Shown: piece by piece, positions 7,656-14,929 of the stretch
Numbering within the stretch: position 1 is the first letter of the stretch
How the letters are laid out: each line of letters starts with the position of its first letter
From: CAYXLI01 sp964464925
Lineage (GTDB): Bacteria; Acidobacteriota; Terriglobia; Bryobacterales; Bryobacteraceae
Direction of reading: 5' to 3'
DNA length: 32,825 nucleotides
Assembly (NCBI GenBank): GCA_964464925.1
Contig: CAYXLI010000048.1
Span: forward strand, 1-32,825
Translations under genes and position numbers: made by a program
Notes under the pieces: generated by a model
What the model was told of the DNA's origin: nothing
The model's input: only the letters and a program-made list of their open reading frames with translations
The model's database searches: none

Positions 7656-8885
7656 CTATTTCCCTCCGCGCAGCCAGGCGTCGAACCAGATCAGGAGTAG
7701 AAGGAGCAGAACGGCGATCGTGCCGAGGAAAGGGAGGGCCATGACGATTTGGACGCCGAACGAATCCGCAAAAAAGCCGAGGCTCCAAGGGGCGAGCAAG
7801 CCGCCGGTGAGAGCGAGAGAGAAGATGCCGTTGAACAGGCCCGGGTGGTAATAGGGGAACTTGGCCGCGATGCGCTCCGCGACGAGAGGGTAGATGCTGG
7901 CGAAGCCGAGGCCGACGAACGTTAAGCCCCAGGTGGCACCGAACAGGTTATTCGTGAATGCGAGCAGAGTGCATCCGAACAGCGCTCCGAGAATGCTGGC
8001 GAACAGGATGCGGCTGTGGCGGACACGGGGCAGAATGTTCTGCACAGCCACTCGTCCGAGCAGCAGTGCCGTCCAGTAGACGACGAGGAGTAACAGAGCG
8101 GCGCTGGGGCTGATGCCGAGTCTCTGGATAAGAAAGAGCGGTAGCCAACCTGCGATAGCCCATTCGTTTCCGAACTGAAAAAACAAGAGCAGGCTGAACA
8201 GCACGGCGGTGAGGCTTCGGAAATCGCGCAGGACTTGCCGGAAGCTTCGATGACGAACGGATAATTCTATTCGTATCCGCTTCCTCGCGAAGGACCAGGC
8301 GAAGAAGGCGAATGCGGCAGCCATGCCTTGCAGGACCGTGGAGACGGCGTACAGATTGAACGTGCCGGCTAAGAGCGCGGGCGTCAGCAGGCACCCGAGG
8401 CCGAAGAAAGTTCCGGCAAGATTGACGGTAGCGGCGCGATCCTGCCGGTATGCGGGAGAGAGCGCCTGGAATACGGCTGAGTTGAACATTCCCGCCGCAA
8501 ACCCGATGAAGAGCATTCCGAAAGTGCGCCATAAGAACGGCGAGGGTGGAGGAACAAATGAGAGGAACGTCAACGCGGCGCAGGCAACCAGGCTGCCAAT
8601 GGTAAGGACGAGACTGGCGGTGCGGCGCTGCAGCAGCTTCCCCGCGATCCGTAGCGCGGCAACCAAACCAATGTAGACCGCAATGAAGTAGCTGCCGACC
8701 GAGGTGTATTCCGCGACGAGATGGTATCCCCAGGCCGGCAGAATGGCGCCCGTAAACGACATCAGCGTTCCGGAAAGAAAGAATCCCGTAAGGGCACCGC
8801 GAGCCGACCCGGAGGGCAGCCAGTCCTGCTCAATCGCGGGAGTCACCTGTGTATTGTAACTCTTCCGTTTATGGAAGACCGGCAC
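7656..8885 (-). CDS. MFS transporter
   Basis: A 409-residue membrane protein with about twelve hydrophobic segments, starting ALTGFFLSGTLMSFTGAILP and ending in AVLLLLLLIWFDAW. The cytoplasmic loop between helices 2 and 3 (AALRIAGKLLQRRTAS) corresponds to the MFS motif A position, and the long central basic loop (FARKRIRIELSVRHRSF) separates two six-helix halves. The general pattern resembles sugar-type (FHS/FucP-like) or unassigned MFS carriers; the substrate cannot be told. The start is GTG at 8885 with GGAG at 8896-8893. That binding site lies in a hairpin stem, and a 13-base palindrome sits about 55 bases upstream. It stands alone on its strand. Confidence 0.85.
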   Translation of the reverse strand: MPVFHKRKSYNTQVTPAIEQDWLPSGSARGALTGFFLSGTLMSFTGAILPAWGYHLVAEYTSVGSYFIAVYIGLVAALRIAGKLLQRRTASLVLTIGSLVACAALTFLSFVPPPSPFLWRTFGMLFIGFAAGMFNSAVFQALSPAYRQDRAATVNLAGTFFGLGCLLTPALLAGTFNLYAVSTVLQGMAAAFAFFAWSFARKRIRIELSVRHRSFRQVLRDFRSLTAVLFSLLLFFQFGNEWAIAGWLPLFLIQRLGISPSAALLLLVVYWTALLLGRVAVQNILPRVRHSRILFASILGALFGCTLLAFTNNLFGATWGLTFVGLGFASIYPLVAERIAAKFPYYHPGLFNGIFSLALTGGLLAPWSLGFFADSFGVQIVMALPFLGTIAVLLLLLLIWFDAWLRGGK

Positions 8886-8888
8886 CGT

Positions 8889-8912
8889 GAATCTCCGGAA
8901 AATCAGAGATTC
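8889..8912 (-). promoter_or_regulatory. hairpin masking the ribosome binding site of the MFS gene
   Basis: GAATCTC (8889-8895) and GAGATTC (8906-8912) form a perfect 7-bp stem with a 10-base loop. On the minus-strand message the 3' arm contains the GAG of the GGAG ribosome binding site (8896-8893), only about 8 bases before the GTG start. If transcribed, the stem would block translation initiation. Alternatively it is a DNA operator. Confidence 0.4.
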
Positions 8913-8937
8913 GGCCTTGGCTAGGTTCGTGTTTTCA

Positions 8938-8950
8938 ATTAGTTACTAAT
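8938..8950. promoter_or_regulatory. 13-base palindrome, operator candidate upstream of the MFS gene
   Basis: ATTAGT-T-ACTAAT is a perfect inverted repeat in an AT-rich patch, 53-65 bases before the MFS start codon. Size and location suit a dimeric repressor; no regulator gene is adjacent. Confidence 0.35.
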
Positions 8951-9050
8951 GGTAGGGCGATTGCAATGAGGGATTCGGGTTAGATCTTCCAGGTTATTTG
9001 CTAGGTGGTTGTTGCCTCCTTCTCAGGCGCTCTTCGGGGCGCCTTTTTAT
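8951..9050 (+). ncRNA. candidate small RNA ending at the orphan terminator
   Basis: This is non-coding on both strands and ends in a good rho-independent terminator that no annotated gene needs. Just before the hairpin the sequence GCCTCCTTCTC (9014-9024) is complementary to a Shine-Dalgarno sequence (GAGAAGGAGGC), the kind of seed used by RNAs that mask ribosome binding sites. No convincing -10/-35 pair was found, so the 5' end is a guess. Confidence 0.25.
9025..9048 (+). terminator. orphan plus-strand intrinsic terminator
   Basis: AGGCGC (9025-9030) and GCGCCT (9039-9044) form a stem around TCTTCGGG, followed by a T-run to 9048. The neighbouring genes on both sides are on the minus strand, so the terminated plus-strand transcript is not one of them. 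Confidence 0.6.
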
Positions 9051-9910
9051 TTGCGCCGAGCAAGGTGCGCATAAGCGCCGGGAGGATTATGGGCGGTAGT
9101 CCCGGAGGCCTTGTTATAAAGCTCCTGAGCCTGCACCTGGTCACCTAGTTTTTGGTACGCTTCGGCCATCAAGCATTGAATGAATGGATCGTTCTGATTG
9201 GCCTTTTTCAGTTCCTGGATGGCGGTTTTCGGATCTCCGGTATACAGGGCGACGTATCCGATGAGATAGGGGTAGAAGATGGCTTGCTGGGTAGCCATTT
9301 CGGGATCCTTGTCGAGAATGGCCTTGGCGGCCGCGACATGCTTCAGTGCCTCAGGCTTGTTTCCGCGGCGGGCCGCCAAGCGGGCAAGCGCATGCTCCAG
9401 GCGGAAGTTCCATAAATTGACCCGTTGGGGCCGGATGTTCGGTTCCTTGAGGCCGACTTCCGTGCCAATTCGGTACCACTTCTCGGCCTCATCGAATTTG
9501 CCGTTGTCGATGCAGACCCGTGCTGCTTCATTCGCCATTTCTCCCTGCTGGTAGAAATCGCCGGTTGCGACGTAGTGATCGAAGACCATTTTGTTGTACT
9601 TGACGGTGTTGGCGCAGTCGCCATCGAAGGCATAAGACATCGCCATCGCCCGCTGTGCATTCGCCTTCGCCTGAGGGTCTGGCGCCGTTTCAATCGCTTT
9701 TGCGAAATACTTTTTCGCTTCCGCCGTTCGGCCCATAAGATCCAATGTGACGCCGGCGCCTATTGTTGCGGGGGCCGAATTCGGGGCCTTCTTCAGTTCA
9801 TCCTGATAGAGGGCGAGGGCTTCCGGGAGCTTGCCCTGCCGGAGGAGTTGCTGCGGGGATTGCGCAAGCGCCGCGCTGAAGAGAGCAGACAGGGTCAGAA
9901 GAGTCTTCAT
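9047..9910 (-). CDS. exported tetratricopeptide-repeat protein
   Basis: A 287-residue protein. The ATG at 9910 is chosen over 9919 for its signal peptide (MKTLLTLSALFSAALA). From residue 17 onwards it consists of TPR-like helix pairs: QQLLRQGKLPEALALYQDEL, then GRTAEAKKYFAKAIETAP, GKFDEAEKWYRIGTEVG, GDPKTAIQELKKANQNDP, and LGDQVQAQELYNKAS. Periplasmic TPR proteins scaffold envelope complexes or handle polysaccharide and pilus assembly; the partner here is unknown. The stop codon overlaps the T-run of the plus-strand orphan terminator. It is divergent from the TonB-type receptor gene, with 139 bases between them. Confidence 0.8.
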   Translation of the reverse strand: MKTLLTLSALFSAALAQSPQQLLRQGKLPEALALYQDELKKAPNSAPATIGAGVTLDLMGRTAEAKKYFAKAIETAPDPQAKANAQRAMAMSYAFDGDCANTVKYNKMVFDHYVATGDFYQQGEMANEAARVCIDNGKFDEAEKWYRIGTEVGLKEPNIRPQRVNLWNFRLEHALARLAARRGNKPEALKHVAAAKAILDKDPEMATQQAIFYPYLIGYVALYTGDPKTAIQELKKANQNDPFIQCLMAEAYQKLGDQVQAQELYNKASGTTAHNPPGAYAHLARRK

Positions 9911-9982
9911 TGCGTGCATGGTATCTAAACGACGTGACAGATGCGAGGGGCTGCGCAGTGCTGACGCACTTCTCTCGAAGAT

Positions 9983-9995
9983 GGGGTCAGACCCC
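9983..9995. repeat. 13-base perfect palindrome GGGGTCAGACCCC
   Basis: GGGGTC-A-GACCCC is a perfect inverted repeat. Sequences of this shape are known as dispersed REP-like elements in many bacterial genomes (from memory), and it could instead be an operator for the receptor gene that starts at 10050. Only one copy was noticed in this window. Confidence 0.4.
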
Positions 9996-10049
9996 CTGGG
10001 TTGGCTTACAGTTTGATAACATCTTCCGAAGCGTCAGGGGGAAGCCCAT

Positions 10050-13000
10050 TTGAAAAATACCCGGTTTGTTTTACTGATTGCGCTGCTCGCAGTGGCCATT
10101 ACGAACGCCCAGAACATTTCCGGATCGCTCTCCGGCACCGTTCAAGACCCGCTCGGAGCGATCCTTCCCGAAGCCGAGATCGTCCTGACGAACGAGCAAG
10201 GCTTCATCCGCACGATGAAGACCAACGAAGCGGGATTCTTTTCTTTCCCCGACCTCACGCCCTCCACCTTCGTCCTGCAAATCAAATCGCCGGGATTCAA
10301 GCAGTATACGCAGAAAGCGATCGAAATCACCTCCGGCATACAACGTTCGCTTGGCACGATCACCATGGAGGTGGGCGCACCGTCTGACAGCATCACCATT
10401 ACAGCGGAGGCAGTGCCGGTTCAACTCGGGTCGTCTGAGAAGGCGAATACGCTTACCGCAAAGGATCTGGACAGCATGGCCCTGCGGGGGCGCGATTTCA
10501 TGGATGCGGTAGGGCTGCTTGCGGGCGTGGTCGACACCTCGGACAGCCGAGAGGCGCCTTCTCCTACATCGATCGGCAATCTGTATCTGGCAGGCGGCCG
10601 CAACAACTCGAAGAACATGACCATCGATGGCATCACGAACCTCGACACCGGCTCGAATGGCAGCGTGCACCAGATGCCGTCCATGGATTCTGTCGGCGAG
10701 CTGAAAGTGATGCTCTCGAATTACGCACCCGAATACGGACGGAACGCAGGCGGCACGATTTCGGTCATCACGAAAGGGGGAGGAAAAGATTTCCACGGCT
10801 CGGCCAACTGGTTCTACCGGCACGAGAGCTTCTCGGCCAACAACTTCTTCGCCAATCGGAGCGGCCTTCCGCGCAATCCTTATCGCTACAACATCGCGGG
10901 GTACACTGTCCAAGGACCGATCTACATCCCCGGTAAGTTCAACCGCAACCGGTCGCGCATCAATTTCTTCTTCTCCGAGGAATTCCAACGTCAGCGCGTT
11001 GACCAGGGCCTGAAAATCCAACGTGTCCCCACCGCCCTTGAGCGGGAAGGCGATTTCAGCAAGAGTCCTGATACGAACGGGAATATCATCCGCATCCTGG
11101 ACCCTGCGAACAACCGCACACAGTTCCCCGGCAACATCATCCCGCCCAGCCGCTTCAACTCTACGGGCCAAGCCATTTTGAAGATGTTCCCGCTACCGAA
11201 TTATGTGGATCCGACACCCGTGCGCCGCCCGCAATACAACTACATCAGCCAGCTGAGTGGGCCCTATCCTCGCCGCACGGAAACCTTCCGTATCGATTTT
11301 TCGCCGCGCGACAACATGCAATGGTACGTGCGCGGCAGCCAGAACAGCGATGAGCAGCATCCCTATTACGGCAGTTGGACCAACGGCAATGTGAACTATC
11401 CTCTGGTGCCCCTGATCTTCCGCCAACCGGGCCGCGGAATCACGCTGCACGGCACAACCACTCTCACGCCGACGACGTTCAGCGAAACCATTTTCGGTAT
11501 CAGCCAGAACAAGCTGACTTACTTCCCCGAGGATGTGGATAAAGTCTCCAAGGCAGCGCTGGGTATCAAGCTAGCGCAGTGGAATCCGGATCTCAATCCA
11601 GGCGGACTGATCCCGAACATGAGCTTTGGCAACGTGCCGAACTATGCAAATCCGTCGTTGAGCAATGGAATTCCGTACTACAACTCGAATACGATCTTCA
11701 GCTTGGTGCAAAACATCAGCCGCATCTGGCAGACACACAGCTTCAAGTTTGGTATCTACGTGGAGCGCACGCGGAAGGATCAGAGCGCGAGCGCGCCGAC
11801 GCGCGGCTCCATTAATTTCGACCAGAACGGCAACAACCCGCTCGATGCGAACTACGCTTACGCGAACGCGCTCCTCGGCACCTACAACTCATACTCGGAA
11901 GCCACGGCCCGGCCGCAAGGCCAATTCCGGTTTACGAACCTCGAATGGTATGCGCAGGATGCCTGGCGAGTGACGCGCAATCTGCTGGTCGACTACGGTG
12001 TCCGTTTCTACCACGACATGCCGCAGTATGACGCCCGCAACCAACTCGCGAGCTTCGATCCCTCTCTCTGGGATCCCGCCAATGCACCTGTGCTGCTTTG
12101 GCCCGGATTCAACGCAAAAGGACAAAAGGTAGCGGTCAACCGTCTGACGGGCGAGACGTTCCCGCAGGGCCTGATTGGAACGTTCGCGCCCGGTTTCGGC
12201 AGTTCCTTCGATGGGATGGTGACCGGCGGAGTCACGCCCGGCGTTCCCTCCAGCCTCTACACGATCCCGGCGCTCGCCGTCGCACCGCGCATCGGCTTCT
12301 CCTGGGATCCGTTTCAACGCGGACGCACCGCCGTCCGGGGCGGCTTTGGTATTTTCTTCGATCGCATCCAGGGCAATCCCACCATGAACACGCTGCCGAA
12401 CCCGCCTACTGTCTTCACGCCCACCGTTTACTGCGGTTATCTCGACCAGATCGCCGACGCCGCTGGGAAAGGAATCCTGGCCCCCAGCACGGTCGGGGAT
12501 TCCCTCTTGGGAGCGCAGAAGAACCCGACTACCTACAATTACAGCTTTGGCATTCAGAACCAGATCGGCCAAACGATGATTCTCGATGTTTCTTACGTCG
12601 GCGGCATCTCGCGTCATCTACCCTGGAAACGCAACATCAACCCCATCCCCTATGGGGCGCGCTGGCTCGACGTCCATCCCGAGAACGCGGACCCAACGGT
12701 CAAGAACACCGCTTTGCCGACGAACTTCCTGCGTCCCTACATCGGCTATGGTGATATCAACGTGTACGAGTTCGCCGCCACGTCAAACTACAACTCGCTC
12801 CAGGTGAGCTTCAACCGCCGGATGCGTCACGGCATCATGATCGGCGCTGCTTACACGTTCTCGAAGGCCTTGGGCGTGGCAGATTCCGACACTTCCTCCG
12901 TCAGCCCCTTCTTTCCGCCTCGCCAGCGAAATTACGGGGTGCTCGGCTTCGACCGAAGCCACGTCGCGTCGCTCCGATATACGTGGCAGCTTCCCAGGCC

Positions 13001-13490
13001 AGGCAAACAACTCGGCTGGAAACCCCTGGGCCTTGTGACCGACGGATGGGAAATCTCCGGCACAAGCCGATTCCAGTCCGGCGCCCCGTTCACGCCCGGG
13101 TATGCCCTTGCCGATTATGTAGATATCCTGGGCGGAGCCTCGGTGGAAGCGAACGGCACCCGAATGAATGTAGTCGATCCGAACGCCCCGCCGGAAGAAC
13201 GGTTTGCGCGCCCCGCCCGTGGCGATTGGGGGAACTCAGGCGTTAACGTCCTGCACCGTCCTGGAATCCACGTCTGGGATATCTCCCTGTACCGTGCTCT
13301 CAAGTTTACTGAGCGCATCAACGGCCAGCTCCGGTTTGAGAGCTATAACACGTTCAACCATACACAGTTCAACGGAGTAAACCAGACGGCCCGCTGGCAG
13401 GGAGCGAACCAGATTGATCCTACGTTCCTGGAGCCAAATAGCGCCACGAATCCGCGCCGGATCCAGCTCGCTGTCCGTGTGAACTTTTAG
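10050..13490 (+). CDS. TonB-dependent-receptor-like outer membrane protein with carboxypeptidase regulatory-like domain (Oar type)
   Basis: A 1146-residue protein. The start is TTG at 10050 with AGGGGGA about 8 bases upstream. The signal peptide is MKNTRFVLLIALLAVAITNA. Residues 22-110 form a carboxypeptidase regulatory-like beta-sandwich (SGSLSGTVQDPLGAILPEAE, TNEAGFFSFPDLTPSTFVLQI). A plug-like region covers about 120-235 (LYLAGGRNNSKNMTIDGI, YAPEYGRNAGGTISVITKGG). The rest is a 20-plus-strand barrel ending RRIQLAVRVNF with a terminal Phe. This architecture is hugely expanded in Acidobacteriota and is thought to import or bind large polymers such as oligosaccharides or peptides; no SusD partner is adjacent, which is usual for this class. 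It appears monocistronic. An 18-base near-palindrome without a T-run follows the stop. Confidence 0.9.
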   Translation: MKNTRFVLLIALLAVAITNAQNISGSLSGTVQDPLGAILPEAEIVLTNEQGFIRTMKTNEAGFFSFPDLTPSTFVLQIKSPGFKQYTQKAIEITSGIQRSLGTITMEVGAPSDSITITAEAVPVQLGSSEKANTLTAKDLDSMALRGRDFMDAVGLLAGVVDTSDSREAPSPTSIGNLYLAGGRNNSKNMTIDGITNLDTGSNGSVHQMPSMDSVGELKVMLSNYAPEYGRNAGGTISVITKGGGKDFHGSANWFYRHESFSANNFFANRSGLPRNPYRYNIAGYTVQGPIYIPGKFNRNRSRINFFFSEEFQRQRVDQGLKIQRVPTALEREGDFSKSPDTNGNIIRILDPANNRTQFPGNIIPPSRFNSTGQAILKMFPLPNYVDPTPVRRPQYNYISQLSGPYPRRTETFRIDFSPRDNMQWYVRGSQNSDEQHPYYGSWTNGNVNYPLVPLIFRQPGRGITLHGTTTLTPTTFSETIFGISQNKLTYFPEDVDKVSKAALGIKLAQWNPDLNPGGLIPNMSFGNVPNYANPSLSNGIPYYNSNTIFSLVQNISRIWQTHSFKFGIYVERTRKDQSASAPTRGSINFDQNGNNPLDANYAYANALLGTYNSYSEATARPQGQFRFTNLEWYAQDAWRVTRNLLVDYGVRFYHDMPQYDARNQLASFDPSLWDPANAPVLLWPGFNAKGQKVAVNRLTGETFPQGLIGTFAPGFGSSFDGMVTGGVTPGVPSSLYTIPALAVAPRIGFSWDPFQRGRTAVRGGFGIFFDRIQGNPTMNTLPNPPTVFTPTVYCGYLDQIADAAGKGILAPSTVGDSLLGAQKNPTTYNYSFGIQNQIGQTMILDVSYVGGISRHLPWKRNINPIPYGARWLDVHPENADPTVKNTALPTNFLRPYIGYGDINVYEFAATSNYNSLQVSFNRRMRHGIMIGAAYTFSKALGVADSDTSSVSPFFPPRQRNYGVLGFDRSHVASLRYTWQLPRPGKQLGWKPLGLVTDGWEISGTSRFQSGAPFTPGYALADYVDILGGASVEANGTRMNVVDPNAPPEERFARPARGDWGNSGVNVLHRPGIHVWDISLYRALKFTERINGQLRFESYNTFNHTQFNGVNQTARWQGANQIDPTFLEPNSATNPRRIQLAVRVNF

Positions 13491-13495
13491 AATGC

Positions 13496-13513
13496 GTACG
13501 GGAATTCCTGTAC
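13496..13513. other. near-palindrome after the receptor gene
   Basis: GTACGGGAATTCCTGTAC pairs with itself at all but the fifth and fourteenth positions, beginning 5 bases after the receptor stop codon. There is no T-run, so it may be an mRNA 3'-end stabilising hairpin rather than a terminator. Confidence 0.3.
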
Positions 13514-13573
13514 CATTACAGAGGCCCTGCTTCAGCTGACTACCACCTATTGTGCATCGATTGAACTTTGCTG

Positions 13574-13601
13574 TTGACAAAACTACGAACGGTGTTAGCA
13601 T
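13574..13601 (+). promoter_or_regulatory. sigma-70-type promoter of the small-ORF unit
   Basis: A perfect TTGACA (13574-13579), a 16-base spacer and TAGCAT (13596-13601). The predicted transcript starts near 13608, just before a long anti-16S sequence. This is the clearest -35 box seen in the window. Confidence 0.65.
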
Positions 13602-13617
13602 GAAGACATCACTGAAG

Positions 13618-13632
13618 AAGGAGGTGATCCAG
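13618..13632 (+). promoter_or_regulatory. 15-base perfect complement of the 16S rRNA 3' end
   Basis: AAGGAGGTGATCCAG is the exact reverse complement of CTGGATCACCTCCTT, the usual bacterial 16S rRNA 3' terminus (from memory; the host 16S is not in the window). Ordinary binding sites use 4-7 of these bases. The GGAGG core is 14 bases from the ATG at 13639, which is long, but the full pairing ends 6 bases before it. Confidence 0.7.
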
Positions 13633-13638
13633 TCTAAT

Positions 13639-13746
13639 ATGGAAATAGGTAGTACAAGACAAAGATCAATGCGCGAGGTGGCCGACTACTAACGTCGCCG
13701 CTCTAAAGTGAAGGTCTCGTTCAGTGACGAGCCGCTGTTCCTGTGA
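13639..13746 (+). CDS. small ORF (17 codons, 35 with in-frame TAA), unknown
   Basis: The ATG at 13639 opens a 17-codon frame, MEIGSTRQRSMREVADY, ending at TAA 13690-13692. The same frame goes on with RRRSKVKVSFSDEPLFL to TGA at 13744-13746. The second half also looks like real protein, so the intact product may have been about 35 residues, with the TAA either a recent mutation or a site of read-through. An in-frame ATG at 13600 would extend the N terminus by MKTSLKKEVIQSN, but it overlaps the predicted -10 box and so would not be transcribed. The unit has its own promoter and its own terminator. No family was recognised. Alternatives are a non-coding RNA that carries an anti-16S sequence, or a leader peptide. 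Confidence 0.4.
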
Positions 13747-13782
13747 ACCGGCCGCACCGCGCGGAGATCGTAAGTCGAAAAG

Positions 13783-13820
13783 AAAACCCCGCCGCCAACG
13801 TGCATTGGCCGCGGGGTTTT
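13783..13820. terminator. strong bidirectional terminator of the small-ORF unit
   Basis: AAAACCCCGC (13783-13792) pairs perfectly with GCGGGGTTTT (13811-13820). The inner stem GCCAA/TTGGC (13794-13798, 13805-13809) extends it. The T-run lies within and after the 3' arm. It separates the small-ORF unit from rpmE. Confidence 0.85.
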
Positions 13821-13837
13821 CGCTTTTGCAACCCGTT

Positions 13838-13846
13838 TGCTATACT
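13838..13846 (+). promoter_or_regulatory. extended -10 promoter of rpmE
   Basis: TGC-TATACT forms an extended -10 element, giving a start near 13853 and a leader of about 28 bases that holds the GAGAAGGA ribosome binding site. No good -35 was seen. Confidence 0.5.
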
Positions 13847-13880
13847 AAGGATTCACTCCACCGAGAAGGATTCTCCGTAC

Positions 13881-14135
13881 ATGAAAGCCGGAATTCACCC
13901 TGCATACAACGAAGTCAAAGTAATCTGTGCCTGCGGAAATGTTTTCACCACGCGTTCGACACACAAGGGTGACCTCCGCGTCGAAATTTGCTCTGCCTGC
14001 CATCCCTTCTTTACTGGCCGTCAGAAGCTGGTCGACACCGAGGGCCGCGTGGATCGGTTCCAGAAGAAGTACGCGAACGTCACTCCGCGCGCAGGTAAGG
14101 GTAAAAAGAAGGAACTGGAAACTACGAAGGCCTAA
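13881..14135 (+). CDS. rpmE: 50S ribosomal protein L31
   Basis: An 84-residue protein beginning MKAGIHPAYNEVKVICACGN, the canonical L31 opening. The zinc-binding cysteines of the C+ form are all present: C16, C18, C37 and C40 (CAC ... CSAC). HPFFTGRQKLVDTEGRVDRF is the conserved end of the core; a Lys-rich extension follows. The start at 13881 has GAGAAGGA at 13863-13870. A component of the large ribosomal subunit forming a bridge to the small subunit. It is transcribed alone from an extended -10 promoter and is convergent, by 3 bases, with the CnrX/Spy-like gene. An upstream extension to 13743 would run through the terminator and is rejected. Confidence 0.95.
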   Translation: MKAGIHPAYNEVKVICACGNVFTTRSTHKGDLRVEICSACHPFFTGRQKLVDTEGRVDRFQKKYANVTPRAGKGKKKELETTKA

Positions 14136-14138
14136 GTC

Positions 14139-14561
14139 TTACGGGTGCGGGGGAGGTCCTTGCTTCTCCCGCTCCTTCGCTCGCTTTTCCCGCTCGTCCA
14201 ACATCTTCTGGTACTCAGCTTTCTGCGCATCGTCGAGCATGGCTTTGACCTTGTCGACCTGTGCAAGCTGAATGCTTTTCATCTTCGCCTTACCCTCTTC
14301 CCGAGCGCTTCTGAACTCATCGCGAGTCTGGTCCAGAATCACATTGAGTTGACTTAGCTGGTCCGTCTTGAGGTGTAGACGTGTCTGCATCTCGGAAACG
14401 AACCGCTTGCGCCATTCGTCCGGAGTCTCTTTTTTTGGCGCCGGCGCAGCCGTCACGGATTTCGCAGTGTACAGCCTATCGCCCAGGACACCAAGCACAG
14501 CTCCGCTGCAGAAAACGGCCAACATCGAGAGAACGGCCGCTGCGCTAATCTTCTTCTTCAT
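14139..14561 (-). CDS. periplasmic CnrX/Spy/ZraP-like helical sensor or chaperone
   Basis: A 140-residue protein with an N-terminal membrane anchor or signal (MKKKISAAAVLSMLAVFCSG) and a periplasmic part made almost wholly of long charged helices: EWRKRFVSEMQTRLHLKTDQ, QLNVILDQTRDEFRSAREEG, KVKAMLDDAQKAEYQKMLDE, and a Lys/Glu/Arg-rich tail ending GPPPHP. The pairing of LHLKxDQLxQLNxIL with AQKAEYQKML is the pattern of the heavy-metal-resistance/Spy/CpxP helical-hairpin superfamily. Few His or Met residues are present, so metal binding is not evident. Its ATG overlaps the anti-sigma stop (ATGA, 14558-14561), and the gene completes a sigma / anti-sigma / periplasmic sensor operon. Confidence 0.7.
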   Translation of the reverse strand: MKKKISAAAVLSMLAVFCSGAVLGVLGDRLYTAKSVTAAPAPKKETPDEWRKRFVSEMQTRLHLKTDQLSQLNVILDQTRDEFRSAREEGKAKMKSIQLAQVDKVKAMLDDAQKAEYQKMLDEREKRAKEREKQGPPPHP

Positions 14562-14905
14562 AGTAATTCGCTAATCTCAATCGCCTCGTCCGTGCTGTTG
14601 TTGTGATCATCCAGCACGTCAACGTAGGAACGTGTCGTCACGTTGAGTGGACTCGAGGAGGAGAGAAATAACGTCATTGCTAAACAGGCGCCCACGGCCG
14701 CTGTCACCAAGGCCTTCGCTACCGCACGGAAGCTCCAACTCAAGGCGCGCTGGGAATCGATCCGCGCCCACACGCCCGGCATGAAATTTGCGCCAGGTTC
14801 TACGTCCGGCAACTCTTCACAGTAAGATACAAACAATGCCCGCAACTCTTCCGGAAGCGGCTGTTCGTCAGGCTCGTCGCTCATTCGCATACGATCTCTC
14901 GCCAT
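14558..14905 (-). CDS. short single-pass anti-sigma factor-like protein
   Basis: A 115-residue protein. The N-terminal 65 residues are acidic and cytoplasmic (EELRALFVSYCEELPDVEPG, VWARIDSQR), followed by one membrane helix (ALVTAAVGACLAMTLFLS, about residues 66-84) and a short periplasmic tail. No zinc-binding HxxxCxxC motif is visible, so this is not a ZAS-type anti-sigma. Position directly after an ECF sigma gene and the topology support an anti-sigma role; that is inference. The ATG at 14905 has GGGAG about 11 bases before; ATG at 14884 is an alternative. Its stop overlaps the next ATG by 4 bases, implying translational coupling to the periplasmic helical protein. Confidence 0.65.
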   Translation of the reverse strand: MARDRMRMSDEPDEQPLPEELRALFVSYCEELPDVEPGANFMPGVWARIDSQRALSWSFRAVAKALVTAAVGACLAMTLFLSSSSPLNVTTRSYVDVLDDHNNSTDEAIEISELL

Positions 14906-14929
14906 GTTATCTCAATCTCCCGGCCCGCT

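Noticed and set aside
10071..11171. 366-residue minus-strand frame inside the receptor gene
   Set aside because: Arg/Asp-rich shadow of a strongly supported coding sequence on the other strand.
11889..12617. 242-residue minus-strand frame inside the receptor gene
   Set aside because: Antisense shadow of the barrel region.
13743..13880. Upstream extension of rpmE
   Set aside because: It would run through a strong terminator and the promoter; L31 proteins start with MK-GIHP as at 13881.
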